Program-made: the position numbers and the translations under genes | Shown here: piece by piece, positions 54,921 through 64,000 of the stretch | How positions within the stretch are numbered: position 1 is the first letter of the stretch | Layout: each line of letters opens with the position of its first letter | The notes under the pieces: model-generated | Seen by the model: only the letters and a program-made list of their open reading frames with translations | Told to the model about the DNA's origin: nothing | Databases searched by the model: none | Source: JBHJGU01 sp050331475 | GTDB lineage: Bacteria; Pseudomonadota; Alphaproteobacteria; Caulobacterales; Maricaulaceae | DNA length: 64,000 nucleotides | Assembly: GCA_050331475.1 (NCBI GenBank) | Contig: JBHJGU010000032.1 | Location: 1 to 64,000, forward strand | Direction: 5' to 3'

Positions 54921-56039
54921 ATGGCGCGCAGGTTTCTCATTGTGGGGATTGTTCTGATTGCGGGGGTCAGTTTTTGGCTCATCCGCGCCAGCATTTGGAG
55001 CGGGGAGTGGACCCGGCTCATTGAACGCTTCGACGGCGCGTGCGTGTTGCAGCCCGGGCTCATCGGTGCGGCCGATCTTGCGCGCGAGGTCGGCGGCGAT
55101 CGGGTGTTTGCGATCGCGCACGATCGCCGGGCTAATCCGCCGGCCCGCGGGGCGGTCTATGCGGTGTCCTTGGCCGAAGGCGTAACGGGGGCCTTGACGG
55201 ACTTGACCGGCGGCGCGCCGGCCGGCTTTCATCCCCGCGCGCTGAGCTATTGGGCGGGCGACGCCGGGACCGGCCCGCGGCTCTTTGTGCTCAATGCGTT
55301 TGGGCCGGGCGCGCCGACGGTGGAGGTCTATGACGTCACAGCGGACGCCCTTATTCATCGCGACACCCTCGCTGATCCGGCGTTCGCTCAAGCACAGGAT
55401 CTCCACGCAGTTGGCCCCAATGCGTTTTATTTCACCGTGCGCGGAACGGCCCGGCCGGGAACGCTTGGCTACGCGTGGGACTATCTGCGCCAGGCGCGCA
55501 CGGGTCGGGTGGTTTTATTCGACGGCGCCGCCGCGCGTGCGGTCGCTCAAGGGCTTGTGGGTCCGGAAGGACTCGCAACCTTCGCCCAGGGCCGCCGGCT
55601 TGCGGTGACCGAAACTGTGGGGCGGGCCTTGCGGCTTTACGATCGCGACCCCTCAACCGGCGCTCTGACCCAGACCGCGCGGGCGTTTTTGGGCTCCGGC
55701 GCAGGCCGGATCACCGCGGACGCGGACGATCGACTTTGGATCGCCAGCCACCCCAACCTCTTAACCCTTGGCTTGCGCCACGCGAACGATCCAAAGACGC
55801 CAAGTCCGTCCCAGGTCTTGCTGGTCGAGCCGGACGCCAAGCGGGTCGATCAGATCTATCTCAGCGCTGGTGAGCCGCTGTCCGCGGCCGGCGCCGCGAT
55901 TGTCGACTTGGAAGCGGGACGAATGCTGATGGGCGGGCTTTACGACGACGGGCTTCTGGCCTGCGACCTGCCGGAGGTTTGGCGCCATTCCGAGGCCTAC
56001 CCCGCCCAGCGCCCGCAATTCGAAGACCGGCGGCGCTAA
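54921..56039 (+). CDS. Membrane-anchored six-bladed propeller, arylesterase/paraoxonase-like
   Basis: This 372-residue protein has one N-terminal signal-anchor (FLIVGIVLIAGVSFWLI). Propeller repeats resembling paraoxonase/SMP-30 follow: FHPRALSYWAGDAGTGPRLFVLNAF, AQAQDLHAVGPNAFYFTVRG, VGPEGLATFAQGRRLAVTET and GRITADADDRLWIASHPN. Calcium-site candidates are in QDLHAVGPNAFY (Asp/Asn). The family hydrolyses lactones or aryl esters. The substrate here is unknown. It converges with the OmpA-type stator gene (four-base overlap). Confidence 0.72.
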   Translation: MARRFLIVGIVLIAGVSFWLIRASIWSGEWTRLIERFDGACVLQPGLIGAADLAREVGGDRVFAIAHDRRANPPARGAVYAVSLAEGVTGALTDLTGGAPAGFHPRALSYWAGDAGTGPRLFVLNAFGPGAPTVEVYDVTADALIHRDTLADPAFAQAQDLHAVGPNAFYFTVRGTARPGTLGYAWDYLRQARTGRVVLFDGAAARAVAQGLVGPEGLATFAQGRRLAVTETVGRALRLYDRDPSTGALTQTARAFLGSGAGRITADADDRLWIASHPNLLTLGLRHANDPKTPSPSQVLLVEPDAKRVDQIYLSAGEPLSAAGAAIVDLEAGRMLMGGLYDDGLLACDLPEVWRHSEAYPAQRPQFEDRRR

Positions 56040-57079
56040 CGCGACGTCAATTTCAGCTCAATCCGCCGGTTGCGCGCGAGCGCTTCGGAGGTTCCGCCCG
56101 GGTCGATGGGGTGGTGCTCGCCGAAACCGGCGGCGGCGAGCCGGTCGGCGGGCACGCCCGCGGCTTCGAAGAAATTCACCACCGAAATCGCGCGCTCCGC
56201 GGATAAATGCCAATTCGATTGAAAGCCCGAGCGGATGGGGATGCGGTCCGTGTGCCCGTCCACGCGGATGATCCAGTTCACGTCTGTGGGGATTTCTTCG
56301 GCGATCTGCAGAATCGCATCCGCGATCTTGAGGAGTTCATCCTCCCCGTTCGGATTGAGGTCCGCGGACGCGCTTTCAAACAAGATGTCGGTCTCAAACA
56401 CAAACCGATCGCCCACCACGCGCACGTCCGCCCGGCCTTCCAGAGCTTCGAGCAGCTTGCCGAAAAACTCCGACTGGAAGCGGGCCAGTTCGTCCACCCG
56501 CTGCGCCAAAGCGGCGTTGAGCCTCTGGCCGAGATTGACGATTTGGGCTTGGGCTTCCCGGTCGCGTTCCTCCGCGGCTTCCAGCGCCGCGTTCAGCCGG
56601 GCGATCTGGGCGTTCAGCGTGCCGATCTGCTCATTGAGCAACTCCACCTCGGCGCGCGCGGCTTCAGAGATTTCGGTTTCCTCGGTGAGGCGCGCTTGCA
56701 GGTCCAGCGCGTCGGCTTCCGCGGTTCGAAGGGCTGTGCGCAAGTCATCGGCTTGGGATTGCAGGCGGGCGGCTTCGGCGGCGGCTTGCTCGCGGGTGCG
56801 GGTGAGGGTGGCGCGCAGCCGGTCGACCCGTTCGCTCAATTGGGTGGTGCGGTCGCGCTCCAAGGCGAGCAGATCGCCCAATTCGCCCAGCCGCGCATTG
56901 AGCCGGCTCAGCTCCGCGTCCCGGCCCGTCAGCGCCCGGCCGAGCACGAATTGGCTGGCGATAAACAAGGACAGCAGAAACACCACCACGAGCAACAACG
57001 TGGCCAGCGCATCGACAAAGCCGGGCCAATGGTCCCCCTGATCGACGTTGCGGCCGCGAATGGCGCGCGGCGCAGTCAT
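56036..57079 (-). CDS. MotB/OmpA-type stator-like protein with long coiled coil
   Basis: This 347-residue protein has one membrane helix near residues 19-43 (FVDALATLLLVVVFLLSLFIASQF) with the Asp expected for a proton pathway in FVDALA. A coiled coil follows at about 55-190 (ELSRLNARLGELGDLLALERDR pattern). The OmpA peptidoglycan-binding domain has RVDGHTDRIPIRSGFQSNWHLSAERA and ARNRRIELKL. It pairs with the upstream TolQ/MotA-like gene (four-base overlap). Function is unassigned. It differs from MotB by the coiled coil, and no Zorya effector genes are near. Confidence 0.85.
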   Translation of the reverse strand: MTAPRAIRGRNVDQGDHWPGFVDALATLLLVVVFLLSLFIASQFVLGRALTGRDAELSRLNARLGELGDLLALERDRTTQLSERVDRLRATLTRTREQAAAEAARLQSQADDLRTALRTAEADALDLQARLTEETEISEAARAEVELLNEQIGTLNAQIARLNAALEAAEERDREAQAQIVNLGQRLNAALAQRVDELARFQSEFFGKLLEALEGRADVRVVGDRFVFETDILFESASADLNPNGEDELLKIADAILQIAEEIPTDVNWIIRVDGHTDRIPIRSGFQSNWHLSAERAISVVNFFEAAGVPADRLAAAGFGEHHPIDPGGTSEALARNRRIELKLTSR

Positions 57080-58236
57080 GCGGGCTCGTCCGGTTCGGCG
57101 CCGCTTTCAATGGCGAGCGCCAGGGTGCGCGAAAGCCGGCGCAGGTCGGAGCGCAACTCGCGCACGGTTTGCTCCCGCCCGCCGGCGAGCTCGGCGCTGA
57201 GCGTCTGTAGGCCCGCGTCGAGATTGCGCAAATGCTTAAGTTGGGCGCCGCCATCCTGGCCGCTGCGGCCCAGCCGTTCGAGCGCTTGCTCTTGGGCTTC
57301 GAGCCGATCGGAGAGCGCGACCACCGCTTGGGCGAGCCGGTTGAGCGTTTCGGTGGAGCGCTGGGCGGAGCCGTGCACCGCTTCGATGGCGTCGGTCATC
57401 TGCTCCACGAGCGGGCCCAGCCAGGCGGCCGTGCGACCACCGCCGTCTTCGTCTTCCGCCACCCCGCCCACGGCGCCGGAGACCCGGGACATCGACGAAA
57501 GCCATTCTTCGATCTCGTTATAAAACCGGTTTTGCGCTTGGCTGGCCTGCAAATCCAGAAACCCGATGACGAGCGAGCCCGCCAGGCCAAACAGCGAGCT
57601 GGAGAACGCCGTGCCCATGCCGCGCACGGGTTCTTCGAGTGCGCTGAGCAAGGCGAGCACATCGTCGTCGGAGGGTTCGCCGGAGCCTGCGAGCGCGCGC
57701 ACCGCGTCGCCTACAGCGCCCACGGTCTGCAATAAGCCCCAAAACGTGCCCAATAAGCCCAGAAAGATCAGCAGCCGGCCAATATAGCGCGTGGTCTCGC
57801 CGGCTTCGGACATGCGCGCGCCCACGCTGTCGAGCACTGAGCGCATGGAGGCCGCCGACAACCGCCAGCGCGCTTTGGACGCGTCCGCCAGCATGGCCGT
57901 CATGGGCGCGATCAGGCTGGGCGCGGGGGTCATGGCGTCCCCGGTTTTCGCGGCGGCGAACCGGGTGAGCCAGCTGGCGGAAGGGCCGATCATCAGCGCT
58001 TGGCGGAAGGTATAGGCCACCCCAATCGTCAGAACGGTGACGATCAGCCCGTTAATGGCCACATTGGCGAGAAAACCCGCGCGCACCGCACCGAACAAGG
58101 CGATCACAGCGGCGGTCGCGATCAGCACAAACACGCCCATGCGCATGACGTAGCGCCATGGCCCGGTGAAGCGGACGCCCTGGGTTTCGCTTTCGCCCAA
58201 GCGTCGGACCGGCTCGTCGATCTCTGCACGGGTCAT
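57076..58236 (-). CDS. MotA/TolQ/ExbB-type proton channel-like protein
   Basis: This 386-residue membrane protein has helices near 31-55 (MRMGVFVLIATAAVIALFGAV), 58-80 (LANVAINGLIVTVLTIGVAYTF), 150-175 (IGRLLIFLGLLGTFWGLLQTVGAV) and 205-228 (GTAFSSSLFGLAGSLVIGFLDL). This is the TolQ/ExbB core pattern. A long cytoplasmic helical tail (about 240-386) has heptad character. It forms a two-gene operon with the OmpA-type gene. The pair is widespread in alphaproteobacteria and its task is unknown. Confidence 0.85.
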   Translation of the reverse strand: MTRAEIDEPVRRLGESETQGVRFTGPWRYVMRMGVFVLIATAAVIALFGAVRAGFLANVAINGLIVTVLTIGVAYTFRQALMIGPSASWLTRFAAAKTGDAMTPAPSLIAPMTAMLADASKARWRLSAASMRSVLDSVGARMSEAGETTRYIGRLLIFLGLLGTFWGLLQTVGAVGDAVRALAGSGEPSDDDVLALLSALEEPVRGMGTAFSSSLFGLAGSLVIGFLDLQASQAQNRFYNEIEEWLSSMSRVSGAVGGVAEDEDGGGRTAAWLGPLVEQMTDAIEAVHGSAQRSTETLNRLAQAVVALSDRLEAQEQALERLGRSGQDGGAQLKHLRNLDAGLQTLSAELAGGREQTVRELRSDLRRLSRTLALAIESGAEPDEPA

Positions 58237-58307
58237 GGGCGGCTCCTCGGGGATAGGACGTTAGGCTCGCGAGTGTTTCCCCGGTTCGCGGCGAAACCGC
58301 GGCCAGC

Positions 58308-59099
58308 CTAGCCCGATTTCAGGAGCGTTTGGAGCTTGCCCAGCAGGGTGGGCGGGCCCGCGAGGATATTGCCCGTATGGATTGGGTCCCCGTCGCCGTC
58401 GATATCGGTGACGTAACCGCCCGCTTCACGAACCAGTATCGCCCCGCCCGCAGTGTCCCACGGCTTCAGATTGCGCTCCCAAAACCCGTCATAGCGGCCC
58501 GCCGCCACATAAGCCAAATCCAGCGCCGCGGAGCCGAACCGGCGCACCCCGGCCACTTGGCTCATCACCGCGAACAGCTCTTTGACGAAGCTCGCATGTC
58601 CCGGCTTACCCAGGAACGGAATACCTGTCGCGAACACCGCATCGGAGAGATGTTTACGCGCGGAAACCCGCAGCCGGCGGTCGTTAATGTAGGCGCCGCG
58701 GCCCTTCTCCGCCCAAAACATCTCGTCTTTGATCACGTCATAAACGAGCCCCATGACGATCTCGCCGTCGCGCTCCAGCCCGATGGAGACGGCGAAATGC
58801 GGTAGGCCGTGCATGAAATTCAGTGTGCCGTCGAGCGGGTCGACGATAAAGCGGTGGGTCCGGTCGGTGCCCGCCACATCCCCGCGCTCCTCCATCAGGA
58901 AGCCATAGCCGGGCCGGTTCTCGGAGAGATGCTCGAAAATGATCTTTTCTGCGACCATGTCCGCGGCGGTGACGAAATCCGCGGGTCCTTTCTTGGAGAC
59001 CTGCAAATGTTCCACCTCGCCGAAATCACGCGCGAGCTTGCGGCCAGCTTTGCGGGCGGCGGCCATCATAATGTTCATGGCGGCGCTGGGGTGGGCCAT
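58308..59099 (-). CDS. Inositol monophosphatase family protein
   Basis: This 263-residue metal-dependent phosphatase has the metal sites EERG near residue 67, IVDPLDGTLNFMHGLPHFAVSIGLERDG near 83-110 and NLKPWDTAGGAILVREAGG near 210. It also carries AEKGRGAYINDRRLRVS. The subgroup (SuhB-like) may also bind RNA polymerase in transcription antitermination. The ATG at 59099 gives the standard N-terminus (MAHPSAAMNIMMAAARKAG). The frame upstream is not coding. Confidence 0.94.
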   Translation of the reverse strand: MAHPSAAMNIMMAAARKAGRKLARDFGEVEHLQVSKKGPADFVTAADMVAEKIIFEHLSENRPGYGFLMEERGDVAGTDRTHRFIVDPLDGTLNFMHGLPHFAVSIGLERDGEIVMGLVYDVIKDEMFWAEKGRGAYINDRRLRVSARKHLSDAVFATGIPFLGKPGHASFVKELFAVMSQVAGVRRFGSAALDLAYVAAGRYDGFWERNLKPWDTAGGAILVREAGGYVTDIDGDGDPIHTGNILAGPPTLLGKLQTLLKSG

Positions 59100-59241
59100 G
59101 GCGGCGTGTCCTCGTCTAGGGGCGGTCGCGCGACTTACCCCGAGCGGGGACGCGAATCCAGTCGTTTGCGGGAAAACTTGGCGTCTGGGTGGTCCGAACG
59201 CGGGTTGGCGACGTAGACACTCAGACACACGGGAGTGAGCC

Positions 59242-59436
59242 ATGTCCAAAACCTCGATGAGCCGCAAGCTGCGCGATCTTGCGCAAATGATGATCCGCCA
59301 GGCGCAAATGCTGCGGGACCTTGGCGACGCGGGCGAAGCGCGTCGGCTCGCGCGCCGGTCTGTTCTGATCCGGGATTTGGGCTGGCGCGTGGCCCAGCCG
59401 GCCTTGATCCCCGCGCGCGCCCGGTCGCGGCGGTGA
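59242..59436 (+). CDS. Small basic hypothetical protein upstream of coq7
   Basis: This 64-residue helical, Arg-rich protein (SRKLRDLAQMMIRQAQMLRDLGDAGEARRLARRSVLIRDLG) has an alternating heptad-like pattern. No family is recognised. A GGGAG ribosome site precedes the ATG. The stop TGA overlaps the GTG of coq7 (GTGA), which suggests translational coupling. Confidence 0.6.
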   Translation: MSKTSMSRKLRDLAQMMIRQAQMLRDLGDAGEARRLARRSVLIRDLGWRVAQPALIPARARSRR

Positions 59437-59978
59437 GCCTGGCGGACGGCGTGGCCGCCCTTGACCCGCCCAATTGGTTGATCGCGGCCCTGCGTTCCGA
59501 CCAGGCGGGCGAAACCGGCGCGGTGGAGATTTACAAGGGTGTCTTGGCGGTCAGCCGCGATGAGGGCGTGCGCGCCTTCGCGGAGCGCCACCAAGCCACG
59601 GAGGCGCGGCATTTGGCGGTGATCGAACGCTGGCTGCCGACGGAGCGCTCGACCCGGCTTTTGGGGCTGTGGCGGGTGATGGGTTGGCTCACCGGCGCGA
59701 TCCCGGCCCTGCTTGGGCCGAAGGTCGTTTACGCCACCATCGACGCGGTGGAGACCTTTGTTGACAAGCACTATCAGGACCAGATCGACCGGCTTGAGGG
59801 TGACCCGGCTTGGGCGGCCTTGCGCGCGGATTTGATCGCCTGCCAGGCCGATGAACTGGAGCACCGGGATGAGGCACGCGCGGCTTCCGATGCAAAGACC
59901 GGTCCGCTGTTATCGCTGTGGTGCGCGCTTGTGGGGTTCGGCTCCGCTCAAGCCGTTAAGGTGGCCGAAGCGATTTAA
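59433..59978 (+). CDS. coq7: Demethoxyubiquinone hydroxylase Coq7
   Basis: This 181-residue di-iron carboxylate hydroxylase acts late in ubiquinone synthesis. Iron-ligand motifs are present: AGETGAVEIYKG near residue 21, HQATEARHLAVIE near 50, and DELEHRDEA near 145, with VDKHYQDQIDRL between. The usual long length of the family (about 170-220) is kept. It starts at GTG 59433, coupled to the small upstream gene. Confidence 0.93.
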   Translation: MSLADGVAALDPPNWLIAALRSDQAGETGAVEIYKGVLAVSRDEGVRAFAERHQATEARHLAVIERWLPTERSTRLLGLWRVMGWLTGAIPALLGPKVVYATIDAVETFVDKHYQDQIDRLEGDPAWAALRADLIACQADELEHRDEARAASDAKTGPLLSLWCALVGFGSAQAVKVAEAI

Positions 59979-61375
59979 CGTCGTCGGCCCGCCAACAAGA
60001 ACGCAAACGCCGGCAGCCAGCCCGCGAGCCGCTCGGCCAGATCGCCGGGCGTGTCGGGTTGGAAGTGCAACACCACTGTGAGCCCAAATCCACTCGCCAT
60101 CGCCGCGCCCACCGACCAGGGCGGACACCGCCAATCGAGCACACGCGCGATCACCACGGGCCCAAACGCCGCCCCGATCGCGCCCCAAGCGAACAACGCG
60201 CGCGCGAAGATCGCATCCGGCGAAAATAAGGTCGCCAGCGTGGCGATCAGCGTCACCAACACCATGCTCGCGCGCGCCATGGTCAGCTCGGCGCCGCGCC
60301 ACAACCGGCCCAGGCCCAAATCCCGCTCCACCGCGTTCGCCGAGGCCAGCAGCAGGCTGTCTGCGGTGGACATAATGGCGGAGAGCACGGCCGCTAACGC
60401 CAGCCCGGCGAAGGCGGAGGGCAGCACCGCGGCGGTGAGCGCCAAAAGCGCGGTCTCGCTCTCCGGATGGGTGGGGATCAGCGCCCGCGCGCTCAGTCCG
60501 GCGAGCACCATGAGCGAATAGACCACCACCACCCAGCCAAAGGCGACCCAAAAGCCGGTCTTGCGTTCGGCCTCCGACCTGAGCGCCATAATACGATTGG
60601 CCACATGGGGTTGGCCCAGAGCGCCGGGCCCGGTGCCGAACAGCCCCGAGGCGAAGCCGATGGCCGACAATCCCGCAAACCCGCCGTCTGGAACCAGAAA
60701 GCCCTCGGGTGTATTGGCCTGAAGCTCCGCGATCAGCGATCCGGTGCCGCCGGCGGCCAGGACCGCGGCGATGGGGAGCACCAACGTCACCAACAGAATG
60801 ATCAGTCCTTGAACGGCGTCGGACACGCTCGCCGCCCAGAACCCGCCTAACACGGTGTAGATCAGAACCACTCCGGCCCCCAGCCCCACCGCGAGCCCAT
60901 AGGGCAGGTCGAGAAACCGCTCAAACGTCTTGCCGGCGCCGTCGAGCTGGGTCGCCACATAGGCGGTCAGCGAGATGACGATGAGCACGCCCGCCAGGGC
61001 GGCGAGCCAGCGCGCGTGTCGGCGCGGGGCGTCGGCGACGAGGAAGTCCACAAGCGACAGATGGCCCCGGGTCTCCGCCTCCTCCCGCAGCCGCTTGCCC
61101 AACGCCAGCCAAGCCACCGCATAGCCGGCCCACACCCCGGGCAGGATCCAAATGGCGTCGAGGCCATTGGCGAAGGCGTAGCCCGACAAGCCGAGCAAAA
61201 CCCACGCTGACGACGCGCTCGCCGCATAGGAGAGCCCGGCAGTCAGCGGCCCGAGTTCGCGTTTGGCGATGAAAAAGCTGTCCACATCCGTGGTGCGCCC
61301 GCGCGCCCAAACGCCTAGCCCGATGAGCAAGCCATTATACGCAAAAAACGCCAGCCAAAGGCTGAGCCCGTCCAT
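59975..61375 (-). CDS. Sodium/solute symporter (PutP-like, SSS family)
   Basis: This 466-residue transporter has about 13 membrane helices of the LeuT-like fold. SSS signatures are FFIAKRELGPLTAGLSYAASASSAWVLLGLSGYAF near residues 34-68, and GLFGTGPGALGQPHVANRIMALRS near 243. The Na2-site helix FAGLALAAVLSAIMSTADSLLLASANAVERDL is near 318. It is most like proline permease PutP, but the substrate is not certain. It converges with coq7. Confidence 0.9.
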   Translation of the reverse strand: MDGLSLWLAFFAYNGLLIGLGVWARGRTTDVDSFFIAKRELGPLTAGLSYAASASSAWVLLGLSGYAFANGLDAIWILPGVWAGYAVAWLALGKRLREEAETRGHLSLVDFLVADAPRRHARWLAALAGVLIVISLTAYVATQLDGAGKTFERFLDLPYGLAVGLGAGVVLIYTVLGGFWAASVSDAVQGLIILLVTLVLPIAAVLAAGGTGSLIAELQANTPEGFLVPDGGFAGLSAIGFASGLFGTGPGALGQPHVANRIMALRSEAERKTGFWVAFGWVVVVYSLMVLAGLSARALIPTHPESETALLALTAAVLPSAFAGLALAAVLSAIMSTADSLLLASANAVERDLGLGRLWRGAELTMARASMVLVTLIATLATLFSPDAIFARALFAWGAIGAAFGPVVIARVLDWRCPPWSVGAAMASGFGLTVVLHFQPDTPGDLAERLAGWLPAFAFLLAGRRR

Positions 61376-61432
61376 ACTCGTCCCCCGTGTCTGTTGTCTT
61401 CAACACTAAGGCGGCGCGGCTTAAGCGCCAGC

Positions 61433-62422
61433 TTAGTCAGGATCCGCGTTCACGGACGGGACAATGGCCAGGGCGGGTTCGGGCGCAGGTCGGTCATCGG
61501 CGAAGGCGCGCGCGCGAGCGACCGCATCGGGCGGCAGGTTCGCGGTGAGCACCCGCGCTAACCGCTGGCGCTCGGCCTCTTTAACCGGATCGGTTGCGGG
61601 GCCTTGACCCATGGAGCGCAAAAGCCAGCCAAACCCCGCTTCTAGGTCTTTCTCCACGCCCTCGCCCTTTAGAAGCGCAAAGGCATAAAGGTATTGACCC
61701 TCTTGGTCCCCGGCCTCGGCTGCACGTTCGAACCAAACCGCGGCTTCATTGACGTCCGGCTCCAGCCCGCGTCCTTGGTAAAGCATGAGCCCGTAATCGG
61801 CCATGGCGGGGGCGAGCCGGTTCTCGGCGGCTTGGCGCAACAGCGCCACACCGGTCTCAACTTGCGGCTCCAACCCGTCCGCGCCTTCGATCAGCAGAAT
61901 GGCTCCGGAATAAGCGGCCTCCGCATCCCCCGAGCTGGCGGCTTGGGCGTAAAGTTCGCCTGCGCGGGCGGGATCGCGCGGCGCAAAGCCGCCTATGGAC
62001 AGGATGTCCGCCAGCCGACGTTGCGCAAGCCCGTCGCCGTTTTGCGCAGCGCGTTCTAAGAAACCCGGCGCGTCGGAGGGGGAAAACCCGCCCCGCGCAT
62101 TTAGCGCCATGTCCGCCAGCCCGTTCAGCGCGTCCGCTTGGTCGGCCTCCGCCGCCTCCCGCCACCAGGCCACCGCGGCGTCATCGTCCTGCGCGACGCC
62201 CAAGCCGCGGGCGTAAAGCAGACCTAAGAGCGCGGCGGCGTCGGTGTCGCCGGCGGCGGCGGCCGCCAAGGCGGCGTCCGCAGCTTTGTCATAGTCGCCC
62301 GCCTCATAAGCGTCGCGAGCGAGCCAAAACGTCTCCGCGGTCTCAAAGGCGGGATTGGGCGGGGGCTCTTGGGCCCATGCCGGGCTCGCCAATAAGAGCG
62401 AGAGCCAGATCAAACCGCGCAT
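61433..62422 (-). CDS. Exported Sel1-repeat protein
   Basis: This 329-residue protein has a signal peptide ([17 protein letters not shown]). About six Sel1/TPR-like repeats follow, for example [64 protein letters not shown] and [33 protein letters not shown]. These repeats mediate protein contacts in the periplasm. It overlaps the 3' end of thiE by 13 bases. The ATG at 62422 gives the signal peptide. Confidence 0.88.
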   Translation of the reverse strand: MRGLIWLSLLLASPAWAQEPPPNPAFETAETFWLARDAYEAGDYDKAADAALAAAAAGDTDAAALLGLLYARGLGVAQDDDAAVAWWREAAEADQADALNGLADMALNARGGFSPSDAPGFLERAAQNGDGLAQRRLADILSIGGFAPRDPARAGELYAQAASSGDAEAAYSGAILLIEGADGLEPQVETGVALLRQAAENRLAPAMADYGLMLYQGRGLEPDVNEAAVWFERAAEAGDQEGQYLYAFALLKGEGVEKDLEAGFGWLLRSMGQGPATDPVKEAERQRLARVLTANLPPDAVARARAFADDRPAPEPALAIVPSVNADPD

Positions 62423-63069
62423 GCGTCCGCCATCATTTGGTTGAGCGCGCGGATGGCCGTGGCCGGGCCTTCGGGGTGGTTCCAAACCCCCGACGACACC
62501 GCCAGGAAATCCGCGCCCGCGCGCACCAGTGGCGCGCCGTTTTCCACGGTGATCCCGCCAATGGCGACGCAAGGGATCTCAAAAAGCTCCGACCACCATT
62601 CGAGCAGGTCCACCGACGCCGCCGTCTTCGGCGCTTTCGTGGCCGTGGGGAAGAATGCGCCGAAAGCCACGTAATCCGCGCCCGCCTCGCCCGCGACCAT
62701 CGCCAGATGTCGGCTGTCATGGCAGGTCACCCCGATGGAGGCGTCTGCGCCCAGAAGCGTACGCGCTTGGGCGTAATCGACGTCCTCTTGGCCGATATGG
62801 ACCCCGTCCGCGCCTAGGATTTTGGCGAGGTCGGGCCGGTCATTGACCAGGGCCGCCACCCCGCGGGCCTGTGCAAGCGGCAACAAGCGTGCGCCGGCCC
62901 TAAGCACCGCCTCATCGGGCGCTGGCGCGTTGTCGGACCCCTTCAGCCGCAACTGCAAACAGGCCACATCGCCCGCCGAAAGCGTCGCCTCCAACGTGTC
63001 CGCAAATCGGTCGAGATCATCGATCTGCGGCGGGGTGATCAGATATAAGCGACAGCGCGGCTTAGCCAT
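62410..63069 (-). CDS. thiE: Thiamine-phosphate synthase
   Basis: This 219-residue TIM barrel joins HMP-PP and thiazole-phosphate. It has [11 protein letters not shown] at the start, [17 protein letters not shown] near 40, [32 protein letters not shown] near 75-107, GVTCHDSRH near 112 and [15 protein letters not shown] near 128. All expected elements are intact, in contrast to thiC and thiD in this window. It follows the aldolase gene by six bases and precedes the Sel1 gene, with no TPP riboswitch of its own visible. Confidence 0.93.
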   Translation of the reverse strand: MAKPRCRLYLITPPQIDDLDRFADTLEATLSAGDVACLQLRLKGSDNAPAPDEAVLRAGARLLPLAQARGVAALVNDRPDLAKILGADGVHIGQEDVDYAQARTLLGADASIGVTCHDSRHLAMVAGEAGADYVAFGAFFPTATKAPKTAASVDLLEWWSELFEIPCVAIGGITVENGAPLVRAGADFLAVSSGVWNHPEGPATAIRALNQMMADACAV

Positions 63070-63075
63070 GGACGC

Positions 63076-64000
63076 CTAAGCAGCCTCTTGCTCCAACTCG
63101 GGCCGCCACTGGCCATTGGCGGCGAGCGAGTTCATCCGCGCCCGGTGGTGGAAAGCCGCTTGGGCGGCGGCGACGTTCTCCGCTTTGCCGGCCCAGGCTT
63201 TTTGTGGCGCGGCCTGCAGCGCGCGGCCGTAGGAATAGGTGAGCGCCCAGGGCAGAGGGCCGAGTTGGTTCATGGCGTTGAGGTGGGCCGTGGCGGTCAC
63301 GTCGTCCTGCCCGCCCGACAGAAACGCGATCCCCGGAACGGCCGCCGGGCAGCAGGCCTTGAGCACCCGGACAGTGGCTTGGGCGACTTGTTCGACGGAG
63401 ACTTGGCGGGTGGAGAGCTTGCCCGGAACGATCATATTCGGCTTAAGCACAATCCCCTCAAGCGCGACGCCGGCGAAATATAGCTCGCGGAACACTTCGG
63501 TGAGGATCCAGACTGTCACCTCCTCGCAGCGGGCCAGGTCATGGTCCCCGTCCATGAGCACTTCCGGCTCGACGATCGGCACAATGTCGGCCTCTTGGCA
63601 GAGCGCGGCGTAGCGGGCCAGCGCATGGGCGTTGGCGTGAATAGCGGTGTGCGAGGGCATGGCGAGGGTGCGGCCGCGACCAATGTCGATCACCGCGCGC
63701 CATTTCGCGAACCGGGCGCCGAGATTGCGATACTCCGCAAGGCGCTCGCGCAGCCCGTCGAGCCCCTCGGTCACGGTCTCCCCTTCGAGCCCGCCGGCCA
63801 AGGGTTTTGCGCCCGCATCCACTTTAATGCCCGGGATCGCGCCAGCGTCCTGGATCAGCTTAACGAGGGGAACGCCGTCGGCTGCCTGTTGGCGGATCGT
63901 CTCGTCAAACAGGATCACGCCGGAGACATAGTCCGCCATGGTCGGGGTCGCGCGAAACATCAGCTCGCGATAATCGCGGCGATTTTCATAGGTCGACTCC
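63076..64000 (-). CDS. Class I fructose-bisphosphate aldolase (5' end beyond window)
   Basis: The frame is open to the right edge, so the first residues are missing. Visible sequence begins ESTYENRRDYRELMF, then ADYVSGVILFDETIRQ, KWRAVIDIGRG, VPIVEPEVLMDGDHDLARCEEV and GIVLKPNMIVPG (Schiff-base Lys). It ends with LSGGQDDVTATAHLNAMNQLGPLPWALTYSYGRALQ. This is the class I (Lys) type, which cleaves fructose-1,6-bisphosphate without metal. thiE follows six bases downstream. Confidence 0.95.
   Translation of the reverse strand, partial: ESTYENRRDYRELMFRATPTMADYVSGVILFDETIRQQAADGVPLVKLIQDAGAIPGIKVDAGAKPLAGGLEGETVTEGLDGLRERLAEYRNLGARFAKWRAVIDIGRGRTLAMPSHTAIHANAHALARYAALCQEADIVPIVEPEVLMDGDHDLARCEEVTVWILTEVFRELYFAGVALEGIVLKPNMIVPGKLSTRQVSVEQVAQATVRVLKACCPAAVPGIAFLSGGQDDVTATAHLNAMNQLGPLPWALTYSYGRALQAAPQKAWAGKAENVAAAQAAFHHRARMNSLAANGQWRPELEQEAA

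Noticed and set aside
56036..58236. Zorya anti-phage system
   Set aside because: Only the two stator-like subunits are present. No ZorC, ZorD or ZorE-like gene flanks them.

Overview
The window is GC-rich chromosomal DNA, almost certainly from an alphaproteobacterium. The cell-cycle gene set points to the Caulobacterales/Maricaulales/Hyphomonadaceae side of the class: RcdA, TrcR (DUF1013), GapR (DUF2312), a TacA-like sigma-54 regulator, DUF1192, and an aa3 oxidase subunit IV next to the pnt operon. This placement is inferred from gene content, since no rRNA or tRNA gene was found. Coding density is high and most of the window is housekeeping. Lower-GC accessory patches lie at about 2.5-2.9, 5.5-6.8 and 51.4-52.3 kb.

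Layout: 0-2.4 kb holds a flagellin-like N-terminus, a SpoU methyltransferase and an SDR. At 2.4-6.8 kb there is a DUF433 antitoxin with a toxin remnant, an NDP-hexose 2,3-dehydratase with a GT2, and an accessory patch bounded by two copies of the thiC 3' end. At 6.8-9.7 kb are thiC, a GST and a TPP riboswitch. At 9.7-24.4 kb are a TetR regulator, purA, a PagL-like protein, an OmpA lipoprotein, a serine hydrolase, the pnt transhydrogenase operon carrying a MntA/HepT module, a UbiB-type kinase and a TacA-like regulator. At 24.5-25.7 kb a secreted peptide with cysteine at every third residue sits beside a His-rich unknown protein. At 25.7-39.2 kb are gapR, rpmJ, YceI, an MltB-type transglycosylase, motA, mnmC, thiD and folP. 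At 39.3-48.8 kb is ybgC-tolQRAB-pal-cpoB-(YbjN)-tilS-ftsH. At 48.8-64 kb are a soluble double-PAS chemoreceptor, trcR, rcdA, rpmE, a MotAB/TolQR-like pair, an IMPase, coq7, an SSS symporter, thiE and a class I aldolase cut by the window edge.

The main functional units are the envelope-constriction (Tol-Pal) operon, the proton-translocating transhydrogenase operon and scattered thiamine genes. As read, thiC carries a -1 frameshift just before its Fe-S cysteines and thiD has an in-frame TAG in its conserved N-terminal motif, while thiE is intact. The TPP aptamer also shows a substitution in its CUGAGA box. This pattern suggests decay of the HMP branch, or assembly errors that need checking against reads.

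The strongest candidate for something undescribed is the Cys-repeat peptide at 24502-24747. It has 17 cysteines at exact three-residue spacing, with His and Asp alternating in the variable position, after a signal peptide. A His-rich soluble protein of unknown function follows it. Other unusual items are the duplicated start region of the DUF433 gene, the TA module embedded in the pnt operon with an internally shortened HepT, and the duplicated thiC tail.
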